Position numbers and translations under genes: made by a program. The notes below the pieces were generated by a model. The model was not told the DNA's origin. It saw nothing but the letters and a program-made list of their open reading frames with translations, and made no database searches. A stretch of DNA of 64,000 bases from assembly GCA_050250665.1 (NCBI GenBank), contig JBFWOF010000003.1, forward strand, positions 1 to 64,000, given 5' to 3'. This document shows positions 35,343-44,050 of the stretch, in pieces. Position 1 is the first letter of the stretch. Every line of letters begins with the position of its first letter. The stretch comes from JADKFD01 sp050250665 (GTDB lineage: Bacteria; Pseudomonadota; Gammaproteobacteria; Xanthomonadales; SZUA-5).

Positions 35343-36413
35343 TCAGAGGATCTCATCCTCGTCGAAGAAGGGGTCCGACAGCGCCTCCTCAGCGATACCC
35401 TCGATGCGCTCGCCGGCGGTGTGGAAGGACCGGACCTGGGCAATATGCATCAGCGCATCGCCCTGATTGACGATGGGCAGATTGCTGCGACCGATGATCA
35501 GTCCCTCAGTGTGCGCGGTCACCGGCTGATCGGAATCGCCGAAAGGATCGGCCAGATGACCGAGGGTGGCGCCGGCCTGCACCAGCTCGCCCGGGCGCCG
35601 GGTGGCGCGGAAGATGCCGCCCTGCGGCGCCCTGATCCAGTGGGTACGCTGCGACACTACCGGTTTGGCCGGCACTTCATCGCCGTCACTGCGGCGCACC
35701 ATGCCCTGATGGGCCATGACCCGGAGCACGCCCTTGACGCCCACGCGTATGGCCAGTTCGTCGAAACGCAGGGCCTCACCGGATTCGTAGACCAGCACGT
35801 CGACATCCATTTCTGCCGCCATCTGTCGCAGCGAACCCGGCCGCAGCGGCGCCGAGATCACCGCCGGAGCGCCGAAGGCCATGGCCAGCTCGAAGGCCGC
35901 CGGGCGTTCGGAGCTGATCCTGATCTGGGGCAGATTGCTCCGGTGCAGCGCCGCCGAATGGATATCGATGCCCAGCTGACAGCGACTGATGATCTGACTC
36001 GAAAAGGCATGGGCGAGTTGCCCGGCCAGCGATCCCCTGGAGGTACCCGGGAAGCTGCGGTTGAGATCACGCCGATCCGGCAGGTAGCGCTGGTGCATGA
36101 TGAAACCGAGCACATTGACCACGGGAATGCACAGCAAGGTGCCGCTCAGCCGCGTGGGCGAGATCCGCGTCAACAGTCTACGGATGATCTCGACACCAAT
36201 GATCTCGTCGCCATGCACACAAGCGCTGACGAACATCACCGGTCCGGGCCTGGCCCCGTGCAGCACCCGCACCGGCAATGCCAGCGGCGTATGCGTGGAC
36301 AAACGGCTGATCGCCAAGTCGACGGTGGCCATCGAGCCAGCCGTCACCGACACTCCAGCCAACTCGAAGGGCGCCACCGTCGCCTTTCCATGACTGCCGC
36401 GCGATCTGCTCAT
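35343..36413 (-). CDS. Succinylglutamate desuccinylase/aspartoacylase family protein
   Basis: This 356-residue zinc carboxypeptidase-fold protein has the metal ligands His and Glu of V-H-G-D-E (about residue 66), the D-L-N-R-S-F-P-G segment, and the third ligand in G-I-D-I-H-S. The C-terminal third (after about 250) resembles a biotinyl/lipoyl-like beta domain, as in the AstE/AspA subgroup. Start at 36413 is favoured by GGAGGG 6-11 bp upstream; ATG at 36431 is possible. The natural amide substrate is not evident. Confidence 0.86.
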   Translation of the reverse strand: MSRSRGSHGKATVAPFELAGVSVTAGSMATVDLAISRLSTHTPLALPVRVLHGARPGPVMFVSACVHGDEIIGVEIIRRLLTRISPTRLSGTLLCIPVVNVLGFIMHQRYLPDRRDLNRSFPGTSRGSLAGQLAHAFSSQIISRCQLGIDIHSAALHRSNLPQIRISSERPAAFELAMAFGAPAVISAPLRPGSLRQMAAEMDVDVLVYESGEALRFDELAIRVGVKGVLRVMAHQGMVRRSDGDEVPAKPVVSQRTHWIRAPQGGIFRATRRPGELVQAGATLGHLADPFGDSDQPVTAHTEGLIIGRSNLPIVNQGDALMHIAQVRSFHTAGERIEGIAEEALSDPFFDEDEIL

Positions 36414-36564
36414 CGCCCCCTCCAGAGCCATTCCCTGAACCCCCAGTGTGCCGCAGATTGACGGCGCTTCGAAGCGCGGGCCTCGGGTCATCTGAATCTA
36501 CTCATTCTGGCGAGCCACCTGATTCGGCCCGACGCTGCCCTCGCGCCATGAACCCCAAGCGCGT

Positions 36565-36638
36565 GTAGGAGCGACCTCGCGTCGCGACCGGCAGGCCGCA
36601 CGACCGCCGCAGTGGTCGCGCCGCAAGGGCGCTCCTAC
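36565..36638. repeat. GTAG-type REP inverted pair
   Basis: Arms GTAGGAGCGACCTCGCG and GGGCGCTCCTAC face each other, as at 79-344 and 11269-11342. Together with the repeat at 36728-36800 it fills the 500-bp spacer before the oxidase gene, where no gene is seen. Confidence 0.75.
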
Positions 36639-36727
36639 CGGTGAACCATGCGGGCGTTGCGCTCACGCGGATGCCAAATCAATAACTTACGATATGAGTT
36701 CGTGGAGACCCCGGACTTGATCCGGGG

Positions 36728-36800
36728 GGAAGCAATCCAGATGCAAGGCCGCAGAAGCACTGGATTGCTTCGTCGCTGCGCTCCTCGCAATGACGCATCG
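36728..36800. repeat. Dispersed inverted repeat family, copy 3
   Basis: GGAAGCAATCCAG, then GCAGAAGCACTGGATTGCTTC, then CTCGCAATGACGCATCGATG. The right side matches copy 1 fully; the left side is replaced by CCCCGGACTTGATCCGGGG, a separate palindrome at about 36710-36729. Confidence 0.75.
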
Positions 36801-36913
36801 ATGAACTGCGCAGCGAGCTGCACCCACGGCAGCAGCTCGCTCCCTCGCCGACGAAGGGACGACCGCATCAGGATGTTAATCTCAGCTGCAAAGCGTACTT
36901 GGGGGAGCGCAGC

Positions 36914-38407
36914 ATGTCCGCGAACGAGTGGTCCAGACGGTCATTCCTGTCGGTGCTGGCCTGGTCCGGCCTCGCTGCCGCCGCCCGGCCGGCATGGGCG
37001 GCGAGCGCTGGTGCTCTACTGAAGCCTGCCGGCAAGACCGGCACGGTGCTGGTGCTGGGTGCCGGTCTGTCCGGACTCGCCGCCGCCTTTGAGCTACGGG
37101 CTGCCGGTCACGACGTCACCGTGCTGGATGCGCGAACTCGACCCGGCGGACGCGTGCTGACCTTGCGGGCGCCCTTTGCCGACGGCCTGCACGCTGAAGC
37201 CGGCGGCATGGCGATCAACGCCCACTACCACCATTTCCATCGCTATCGTGAACATTTCGGGCTGAAGATGGCGGCCTTCCCCAGCGGCGAAGGCCTGGGA
37301 ACAGTGCGCTATCTGCACGGTGAGCGTCTCGTCTTTCGCGACGGAACCGAAGCCTGGCCCTACACCCTGTCGAAGGCTGAATCGGGACTGGGCCCTGGCG
37401 GGCTGACCCAGCGCTACCTGCAGGACGCACTGGAGCGTATTGGCGATCCGACCTCGCCCGATTGGGACATTTCCAAGCTGATGTCCCTGGACGAGCTCAG
37501 TCTGGGCGACTATCTGCGCAGTCGCGGTGCCTCTGAAGCTGCGGTTGAGCTGCTGCGGGACAACACCTGGTTCGGACAAGGCATCGAAACCGGCTCGGCA
37601 CTGAGCATGCTGATCGCCGACTTTGCCCTGTGGCAGAAGGCCGCGCCCAGCGGTGTCCTCGACGGCGGCAACGACCAGTTGCCCAAAGCCATGGCCAACA
37701 GCATGCATCAGCAGGTTCGCTACGGCATGCCGGTGCAGAGCATTCGTCAGACCGACACTGGCGTGGAGGTGCGCTGTGGATCGCCCGGGCACAGCGATTC
37801 GCGACTATTCACGGCCGACCGTTGCGTGTGCACGCTGCCGCTGCCGGCCCTGCGCGGCGTGAGTTTCGAGCCGGCGCTGCCCGAGCCCATGAAGGCTGCC
37901 ATCAGCGGCCTCAGCTACCTGCCCTTCCTGCGGCTGTTCGCGCAGATGCGGCGGAAGTTCTGGCTGGACGCAGGCGTCGCCGGCCCGGCCATGAGTGATC
38001 TGATCATCGGTCAGGTGCAACAGCACCCGCTGACCTGGCCTGGCGGGATCGAGGACCGGGCGATCCTCGAAGGCCATCTGCGCGGCGCGCAGGTGGCGCC
38101 GGTGGCGGCGCTATCCGAGCACGCACGCGTGGATCTGCTGGTGGCGAATCTCGACAAGATCCACCCCGGCGCCCGCGACTACTTCGAAGGCGGCGTCAGC
38201 AAGTCCTGGGTCGACGACCCCTGGTCGGGCGGCGGCCTGTCCTGGCCAGCGCCCGGCCAGGTCGGGCGCTGGCTCAGCGTGGTGTCGCAGGCTCAGGGCC
38301 TCCTGCATTTTGCGGGTGAACACAGCTCGGCGCTGCGCGCGACCATGGAAGGCGCGCTGGCCTCGGGTGTACGCGCCGCCCACGAGGTGCATCGCGCCTT
38401 CAGCTGA
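36914..38407 (+). CDS. Tat-exported flavin amine oxidase
   Basis: This 497-residue FAD-dependent oxidoreductase belongs to the monoamine oxidase / L-amino-acid oxidase superfamily. A twin-arginine signal (W-S-R-R-S-F-L-S-V-L-A near residues 6-16) predicts folded export. The dinucleotide fold is V-L-G-A-G-L-S-G-L-A-A-A-F-E-L, followed by the R-P-G-G-R-V motif; the C-terminal FAD segment reads L-H-F-A-G-E-H-S-S. ATG at 36914 follows GGGGGAG, 10 bp upstream. Substrate amine or amino acid unknown. Single gene, convergent with the MAPEG gene. Confidence 0.9.
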   Translation: MSANEWSRRSFLSVLAWSGLAAAARPAWAASAGALLKPAGKTGTVLVLGAGLSGLAAAFELRAAGHDVTVLDARTRPGGRVLTLRAPFADGLHAEAGGMAINAHYHHFHRYREHFGLKMAAFPSGEGLGTVRYLHGERLVFRDGTEAWPYTLSKAESGLGPGGLTQRYLQDALERIGDPTSPDWDISKLMSLDELSLGDYLRSRGASEAAVELLRDNTWFGQGIETGSALSMLIADFALWQKAAPSGVLDGGNDQLPKAMANSMHQQVRYGMPVQSIRQTDTGVEVRCGSPGHSDSRLFTADRCVCTLPLPALRGVSFEPALPEPMKAAISGLSYLPFLRLFAQMRRKFWLDAGVAGPAMSDLIIGQVQQHPLTWPGGIEDRAILEGHLRGAQVAPVAALSEHARVDLLVANLDKIHPGARDYFEGGVSKSWVDDPWSGGGLSWPAPGQVGRWLSVVSQAQGLLHFAGEHSSALRATMEGALASGVRAAHEVHRAFS

Positions 38408-38440
38408 AGCCGACTCCGCTGCGCCCCCGGCAGCAGCCCC

Positions 38441-38866
38441 TCACCAATACTGCATGACTGCCCGCGCAGTCAGCGCGAACAGCGGCAAGGTGGACAAGGC
38501 GAATACCGCAAAGCGCCACTGGATGATGTTGCCCAGCACTTGCACCAGGCTGTGCACCACCCGCAGAACCACATAGGCCCAGGCCAGCCCGACACTGACC
38601 GTGCTGGTATCCCCCAGCAGCGCCAGGGCCAGCACGATGGCGTAGAAGATCGTCGGCTGCTCCATCAGGTGGGTGTAGTTGTCGGCCTTCCAGCGCACCG
38701 AAGCCGGCAGCGTGCTCATCTGCTCCCCGCGCGGCGCGTTCGGATCCAGGCGCATCCGCACCGCCAGGATTGCCGGAATCCGGGTCAGATACATCCAGAT
38801 CCACATGACCAGGGACCAGACCACCAGGGCAACGATGGGCGCGAGCAATGGATTGGGCGTGGGCAT
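38441..38866 (-). CDS. MAPEG family membrane protein
   Basis: This 141-residue four-helix inner-membrane protein of the MAPEG superfamily (eicosanoid/glutathione metabolism relatives) has hydrophobic segments at about 8-28, 72-85, 88-108 and 116-135, with the family segment A-Y-V-V-L-R-V-V-H-S-L-V-Q in the third helix region. Bacterial MAPEG proteins may bind glutathione; role not shown. Monocistronic, upstream part of a spacer of 160 bp to the S41 protease gene end. Confidence 0.87.
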   Translation of the reverse strand: MPTPNPLLAPIVALVVWSLVMWIWMYLTRIPAILAVRMRLDPNAPRGEQMSTLPASVRWKADNYTHLMEQPTIFYAIVLALALLGDTSTVSVGLAWAYVVLRVVHSLVQVLGNIIQWRFAVFALSTLPLFALTARAVMQYW

Positions 38867-39026
38867 CGCGATTCTCCGGCCTTGAGAGACACGATGTTGC
38901 CGAAGGAACGACCGTCAGACCAGAGGGGCATCGGACGCACCCCGGACCGTGCGACACAGCACGCCGCCTGCCGCCGCCGGCCACGGCCATGCACCACCCT
39001 CGAATTCAGGAGAGCTGGACTCGTGT

Positions 39027-40769
39027 TCAACGCGGCCCGGTGGACAGGAGCGCCTGAACGGCCGTCTCCAGTTCCGGATCGCGACCCGAACGGACGCTGG
39101 CCACGGTAGGCGCCACTTCGATATCCGGCAGCACGCCCACGCCTACAAAATGGCTGCCATCCGGATAAGTGTCGCGCTTGACACAAATCCTGGCGCTGCC
39201 GCCCCCGGGCAAGGGCAACGCCAAAGGCTGTCCGGAGCTACCGCCGCTGGCCACACCGACGATAGGGCCGCGCTGCATCAGCTTGAAGGCGGCGGCGGTG
39301 TCTTCGGCGGCGGAGAAGGTCCGGGCGTCGATCAGCATGGCCACCGGCCGGCGGAACTTGCGCGCGTCCCGCCCCTCGTAGGGCTGATCCTCGATCGTGC
39401 GCCATTTGAGCGAGGCATTGTCGCCATTGCCTGCGCGACTGATCGGCGAGGCTTCTCGGTAGAAGGACGCTGGAGTCACTAGCGGCTGATCGCTCAGATG
39501 CGTCAACAGATCCCAACCATGATTGCTGGAACCACCACCGTTGCCGCGCAGATCCAGAATCAAAGCCTTGGCCTTGCTCAACTCGGGCCAGTACTTGAGC
39601 ATCAACTGGTGGGCTGCGTTCGATTCGAAATGCGAGGCACGCAGCACGGCGACACCATCGCGCCGCAGTTCAAAACTCTCGGACGCTCGCCCAGGCGTAC
39701 GTTCGTAGCCCGAACGCGGCGCCGACACTTCAAGCAGCTTGCCCGCCGCCGAGCGCAACTGCAACTGCACAGCCTGCCCGGCAGCACCCGCCAACAAGCC
39801 ATAGCTGTAGCTGCGCACGGCCAGATCCTGCGGCGTGGAACTGCTCTGGTAGGGCGCAACCCGTTCGTTGGCATAGTCGCGAACCGGCTGCCCGTCGATA
39901 CTGACGATTTCGTCGCCTACCTTGACCCCCAGGTGGGCCAGTGCCGGGTCACGAACCTCGAGAATCAGCACCTTGTCCTCTACCAGGGCCGTGCGCAATC
40001 CCGGGCGCGAGTACATCGCGGGCGCGAGTTCCTCGGGCGGATAGGCATTGCTGTGACCATCCTTGAGTCGCGCTACAAATCGCATCAGCTCCCGGTAGTA
40101 GGCCGCTGTGTCTTCGGCGGCAATCACCTTCGGAAGGGTCTCCAGATAGGCCTGATCCCAATCCAGCTCCGGCACCTGATCGAACCAGACGAAGTTCTCG
40201 CGCGCCACCGACCAGATCAGTGACAGGCCGGCGATGCGTTCCGCAGCTGGCAATTGTTCGCGGTAGGGCGTTCTCAGCGCTGGATAAGCAGCCCAGCGCG
40301 CGGCCAGATCTGACTGTGCCCGGATCGCCGAATAGCGCGGATCGGCAATCAAGCGCTGGACATTGCCATCGGACACGAAAGGCGTGATTTCCGGCAACCA
40401 GGCCATCGTCTGCAAGGCCTCCCAAGCCGCCAGTGCCTCGGGCACCTCATTCAGGCGTGCATGGATCTTGACCTTGTCGATCAGGAAGTTGAAACGGCGA
40501 TAGCGCAGGTATTCGTTGCCTTCGCCCAGGTCACGGTACAGCGGCGTGCCGAGCTTGGCCAGACCCTGATCCAGATCGACCAGAATCGCCCGGAGCTGCT
40601 CGGGCGTCGCCGCGGCCCCGTCATAGATGACATCCGAATGAGCGTCGCGCAGCGGAGTGACATCTTCATAGGCCTGCATGGCAGGCGACAGCACGCGAGT
40701 ACGCGCCTCCGAAGTCGCCGTCATCGCAAGCACCAGGCTCACGGAGAGCGCAAATATAGGTCTGACCAT
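39027..40769 (-). CDS. S41 family (tail-specific type) periplasmic peptidase
   Basis: This 580-residue exported serine peptidase has a signal peptide at residues 1-22. A long N-terminal helical region is followed by a PDZ domain (A-H-L-G-V-K-V-G-D-E-I-V-S-I-D-G near residues 272-292) and the S41 catalytic domain: D-L-R-G-N-G-G-G near 405, and the catalytic-Ser region D-A-R-T-F-S-A-A-E-D-T-A near 480. Resembles the tricorn-like / CtpA-type core. Last intact gene before the island; upstream DNA 40770-40943 is non-coding and carries a REP-like half arm near 40908. Confidence 0.88.
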   Translation of the reverse strand: MVRPIFALSVSLVLAMTATSEARTRVLSPAMQAYEDVTPLRDAHSDVIYDGAAATPEQLRAILVDLDQGLAKLGTPLYRDLGEGNEYLRYRRFNFLIDKVKIHARLNEVPEALAAWEALQTMAWLPEITPFVSDGNVQRLIADPRYSAIRAQSDLAARWAAYPALRTPYREQLPAAERIAGLSLIWSVARENFVWFDQVPELDWDQAYLETLPKVIAAEDTAAYYRELMRFVARLKDGHSNAYPPEELAPAMYSRPGLRTALVEDKVLILEVRDPALAHLGVKVGDEIVSIDGQPVRDYANERVAPYQSSSTPQDLAVRSYSYGLLAGAAGQAVQLQLRSAAGKLLEVSAPRSGYERTPGRASESFELRRDGVAVLRASHFESNAAHQLMLKYWPELSKAKALILDLRGNGGGSSNHGWDLLTHLSDQPLVTPASFYREASPISRAGNGDNASLKWRTIEDQPYEGRDARKFRRPVAMLIDARTFSAAEDTAAAFKLMQRGPIVGVASGGSSGQPLALPLPGGGSARICVKRDTYPDGSHFVGVGVLPDIEVAPTVASVRSGRDPELETAVQALLSTGPR

Positions 40770-40943
40770 GGTTACTCCCGGATCTGTCGCAGCGCTCTGG
40801 GACAGCCCAATCCACGGCGACGAGCTGCGTAGACGCCAGTGACGACTGAGAGAAGCCGAGACCGTCGTTAGTTCCCGAGACAGCGCGTGCAGTGTTGATC
40901 GCGGCTAAAGCCGCTCCCACCGGGGGCAGTCGGATCGTCGGCC

Positions 40944-40975
40944 AAAAAAAACCCGGTCGCTTTCGCGGCCGGGTT
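40944..40975 (-). terminator. Rho-independent terminator downstream of a tRNA remnant
   Basis: On the minus strand: AACCCGGCCGC, loop GAAA, GCGACCGGGTT, then a T8 run. It directly follows the tRNA-like 3' end at 40982-41011, as a tRNA terminator would. Confidence 0.85.
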
Positions 40976-40980
40976 CTGAT

Positions 40981-41106
40981 TTGGCGGAGACGAAGGGAGA
41001 ATCTTCGAACCTCGTCGAAGATACCATCGAGATCATTGAGACGCTAGAGCGATGGAATGAGCTGCTCGAAAGCGAGGCTCCGTACTTCCAGGAGCCGCAG
41101 CCATGA
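40981..41106 (+). pseudogene. Truncated small ORF upstream of mobC
   Basis: An open frame ends TGA at 41104-41106, overlapping the mobC ATG (ATGA). It encodes an acidic helix (V-E-D-T-I-E-I-I-E-T-L-E-R-W-N-E-L-L-E near its middle). It lacks an ATG or ribosome site; only a TTG inside the tRNA remnant could start it, giving 41 residues. The 3' coupling to mobC suggests a genuine gene whose 5' part was lost at the island junction; it might instead be a short TTG-started gene. Confidence 0.4.
40982..41011 (-). other. tRNA 3'-end remnant, probable island attachment site
   Basis: Minus strand reads CGTCTCC then G and CCA, i.e. an acceptor 3' strand, discriminator and CCA, followed by a terminator. 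Upstream of it only a partial T-arm-like GGTTCGAA is found and no tRNA body. This is what an integrase-mediated junction (attL) at a tRNA gene leaves when the intact tRNA lies at the other end. The intact copy is not in this window. Confidence 0.55.
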
Positions 41107-41546
41107 GCAAGCCATCCCAAGCTCCGGGCAGCATCAACCCGATCTTTGAGTCCGCTGCCAGCCCCCGAAAGACTTCTCGTCGGCGCTCTGAGGACACGCG
41201 GCCGTTCTCCATTCGCCTGACGGCAGCTGAACGGGCGCATCTGAAACGCCAAGCCGGACGACGCCCTCTCGGACAACACATCCGAACTGTTCTTCTCGGT
41301 GATAGCGCATCGAAGCGACAGGTAACTCGGCGACCGCAGATCGATGACCAACAATTGGCTGCTCTGCTCTCCGGCCTCGGTCAGTCGAGGTTGTCGTCGA
41401 ACCTCAATCAGCTCGCCAAGTCCGCCAACATGGGGACGTTGGATGTCGATGACGACATCAGGCGTGAGCTACATCATGCCTGTGCAGCGGTCATCGCGAT
41501 GCGCGAGGCTCTGCTGATCGCCCTGCGCATGAGCCCGCGGGGGTGA
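41103..41546 (+). CDS. MobC-like relaxosome accessory protein
   Basis: This 147-residue protein helps a relaxase open the origin of transfer. The N-terminal half contains a ribbon-helix-helix-like segment (F-S-I-R-L-T-A-A-E-R-A-H-L-K-R-Q-A), and the C-terminal half has the MobC-family signature S-S-N-L-N-Q-L-A-K-S-A-N-M-G near residues 100-113. It ends 4 bp before the relaxase start, so the two form an operon. The ATG overlaps the stop of an upstream remnant ORF. Confidence 0.88.
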   Translation: MSKPSQAPGSINPIFESAASPRKTSRRRSEDTRPFSIRLTAAERAHLKRQAGRRPLGQHIRTVLLGDSASKRQVTRRPQIDDQQLAALLSGLGQSRLSSNLNQLAKSANMGTLDVDDDIRRELHHACAAVIAMREALLIALRMSPRG

Positions 41547-41550
41547 GGCC

Positions 41551-42792
41551 ATGATCTTGCATGGGAACCAGCGCGCAGGCGCGATCAATCTGGCCAAACA
41601 TCTGGGGAATACCCGAGACAATGATCATGTGACCGTGCACGAAATCCGCGGCTGCGTCGCCAACACACTTCCTGGCGCACTGCAGGAGATGGATGCCATC
41701 AGCCGCGGTACGCGCTGCAAGCAGTTCATGTTTTCGGTCAGCTTCAACCCCCCACCGGGGAAAGACGTGCCAACGGAGGCCTTTACCGATGCCGTGGATC
41801 GCGTTGAAAGCGCGGTCGGACTCGAAGGCCAACCGCGGGTGCTGGTCTTTCATGAGAAGAGCGGTCGGCGCCACGCGCATTGCGTTTGGTCGCGGGTCAA
41901 GGCAGACGAGGTGAAAGCCATCAATCTGCCGTATTACAAGAACCGGCTCTCTGAGGTGGCGAAGGCACTCTATCTGGATCATGGATGGGATCTGCCTGCC
42001 GGCTTCATCGATCGACTGAACCGCAATCCATTGAACTTCACGCTGCAGGAGTGGCAGCAAGCCAATCGCATGGGCGACGATCCCCGAAAAATCAAGATCG
42101 CGCTCAGGGAGTGCTGGGCGATCTCGGACAGCAAGCAAGCCTTCGTTAGCGCACTGGAGCGTCAGGGCTACTACTTGGCCAGAGGAGACCGTCGCGGATA
42201 TGTCGCGGTGGATTGGCGCGGAGAGGTCTACTCGCTGTCGCGTTGGCTCGATCAGAAGAACAAGGCGCTGACCGCAAGGCTGGGTGATGCCAAATTGCTT
42301 CCGGGCGTTGAGGAGACGAAGCAGAACATTGATCAGGCACTGATGGAGCGCTGTCGACAGCATCAAGCCACTCTGGCGAAGCAGCACGAGCGCGATCGAC
42401 AAGCCCTCGCTACGCTGAAGAGAACTCTCATCGAAAAACAGCGCGCTGAGCGCAAAACACTGCGCGAGCGCCAGGAGGCCCGCTGGGCATCCGAAGCGAG
42501 AGACCGATCGGCGCGACTGCGCCAGGGCTGGAAGGGTCTATGGGACAAGATCACCGGTGAAGCGATCCGCATTCGGCAGTGCAATGAGCGCGAGGCTCTC
42601 AACGCGATCAAGCGAGATCGCTCGCAGTCCGACCAACTGATCTGGGCGCATGTTAAGGAAAGAGAAAGGATCAATCAGCAACTGAATTCGCTGCAGGCCC
42701 TTGATGTTGCTCTCCGTGAGCAACTTACATCACTGCTGACCAGCGACTTGCGCATTAGCGTGGGCCCGTTCCATAGACCTGTCGGACCCTAG
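41551..42792 (+). CDS. Relaxase/mobilization nuclease (MobA/VirD2 type)
   Basis: The relaxase nicks oriT and pilots the strand during conjugative mobilization. The 413-residue protein has the N-terminal relaxase domain with the three-histidine-type metal motif in R-R-H-A-H-C-V-W-S-R (about residues 108-117). A Tyr suited to nicking is not obvious near the N-terminus; Y130/Y131 in L-P-Y-Y-K-N-R are candidates. Residues about 250-400 form a long Arg/Glu/Gln-rich coiled coil. No coupling protein or mating-pair genes are in the window, so the island would need a helper system. Confidence 0.87.
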   Translation: MILHGNQRAGAINLAKHLGNTRDNDHVTVHEIRGCVANTLPGALQEMDAISRGTRCKQFMFSVSFNPPPGKDVPTEAFTDAVDRVESAVGLEGQPRVLVFHEKSGRRHAHCVWSRVKADEVKAINLPYYKNRLSEVAKALYLDHGWDLPAGFIDRLNRNPLNFTLQEWQQANRMGDDPRKIKIALRECWAISDSKQAFVSALERQGYYLARGDRRGYVAVDWRGEVYSLSRWLDQKNKALTARLGDAKLLPGVEETKQNIDQALMERCRQHQATLAKQHERDRQALATLKRTLIEKQRAERKTLRERQEARWASEARDRSARLRQGWKGLWDKITGEAIRIRQCNEREALNAIKRDRSQSDQLIWAHVKERERINQQLNSLQALDVALREQLTSLLTSDLRISVGPFHRPVGP

Positions 42793-42982
42793 GTGTCCAA
42801 ACTTGTCGTTCGATCGAAGGCCAATCACACCGATTGACCGAGCCTGCTCTTGAAAATCGCCACGGCCGTCACAATACCTCGCGCAAGAGTAGTTGACGGC
42901 ACTGCGATATCTGTCACAGGGGGGGCGACAAGCCGCCTGTAGCGTGCCCAGCTACAATGGTCGTGAAAGGAGACTGCGCCGC

Positions 42983-44050
42983 GTGAGCACTGAACCAGCC
43001 GAGATGACGCTCGGCAGACGGCCAATCGTGTCGCCCGACCCGGCGGGGGGCGCATTTCATATCCTCGCGCTTTCAGGGGGTGGCTATCGTGGTCTTTACA
43101 CGGCCCGAATCTTGGCGGACCTGGAAGGTCATGTCGGCGAACCGCTAGCGCGGCGCTTTGACCTTCTTGCAGGCACGTCCATCGGCGGGATACTTGCCCT
43201 TGCGCTCGCGTTGGAGATTCCTGCAGAGAAAATGGTGCGATTGTTCGAAGAGCACGGCGAAGAGATCTTTCGTCGCCGCTTTTCGCTCTTCGGAATTCTT
43301 CGCGCGAGCTACACGCAAGACCGGCTTCGTAGTCTTTTAGAAGACGACGGGTTGTTCGGCCAAAGATGTCTGATGTCAGTGCGTCATCGCGTCCTTGTCC
43401 CATCGATCAACTATTCATCCGGACAGCCCGTTGTCTTCAAGACTGCGCATCACGCAGACTTCTATCGCGACCAGCAGTATCGGCTTGTCGACATCGCCTT
43501 GGCCACAAGTGCAGCTCCTGGCTACTTCCCGCGCCATGTGTTCGATCACAATCAGTACGTTGACGGCGGGCTATTTGCGAACGCCCCTGGCATGCTCGCC
43601 CTTCATGAAGCGCAGTGTTTCTTGGACCAGTCTCCAGACGCGCTGCGACTTTTGGCGATCGGCACAATGTCGTCTAAGTTCACCGTCGATCCTAGCTCGA
43701 ATCGTGCAGGGGGAACTCTTGATTGGGGTGGATGGAATCCAACGGTGATGCCCAAGCGGCTATTTGGATTGGCCATTTCTGCTCAAGAATCGCTCACACA
43801 CTTCCAACTGACGCACCGCTTGGCAGTCGGACACTATTTTCACATTGATCAAGACCTGACAGATGAGCGCGCACGCGCCGTCGCGCTTGATAAGGCAGAC
43901 TCCGCGGCTCGCGAGGTCCTGCTCGGGGCTGCAGGTGAAAGTGCCAAGGCGTGGCTCGGGAAGTCCGAATTCCGTGCGATGTTGCAACACCGCGCTCTCG
44001 CCCCAAAATTTTCCTCAGAACTGCCGCCTAGGAAGGATCGGTCATGCTGA
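42983..44050 (+). CDS. capV: CBASS effector CapV, patatin-like phospholipase
   Basis: This phospholipase is activated by a cyclic dinucleotide (3',3'-cGAMP in studied relatives) and degrades the inner membrane to abort phage infection. With GTG at 42983 (AAAGGAG 12-18 bp upstream, and a TACAAT box at 42953) it has 355 residues; an earlier ATG lacks a ribosome site. Patatin motifs: oxyanion hole G32-G-G-Y-R-G37, nucleophile G64-T-S66-I-G68, and catalytic D194-G-G. First gene of a four-gene type II CBASS operon; its end overlaps the nucleotidyltransferase start by 7 bp. Confidence 0.92.
   Translation: MSTEPAEMTLGRRPIVSPDPAGGAFHILALSGGGYRGLYTARILADLEGHVGEPLARRFDLLAGTSIGGILALALALEIPAEKMVRLFEEHGEEIFRRRFSLFGILRASYTQDRLRSLLEDDGLFGQRCLMSVRHRVLVPSINYSSGQPVVFKTAHHADFYRDQQYRLVDIALATSAAPGYFPRHVFDHNQYVDGGLFANAPGMLALHEAQCFLDQSPDALRLLAIGTMSSKFTVDPSSNRAGGTLDWGGWNPTVMPKRLFGLAISAQESLTHFQLTHRLAVGHYFHIDQDLTDERARAVALDKADSAAREVLLGAAGESAKAWLGKSEFRAMLQHRALAPKFSSELPPRKDRSC

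Noticed and set aside
40982..41011. Complete tRNA gene
   Set aside because: Only the 3' acceptor and CCA are readable; T-stem pairing fails and no anticodon arm exists upstream.
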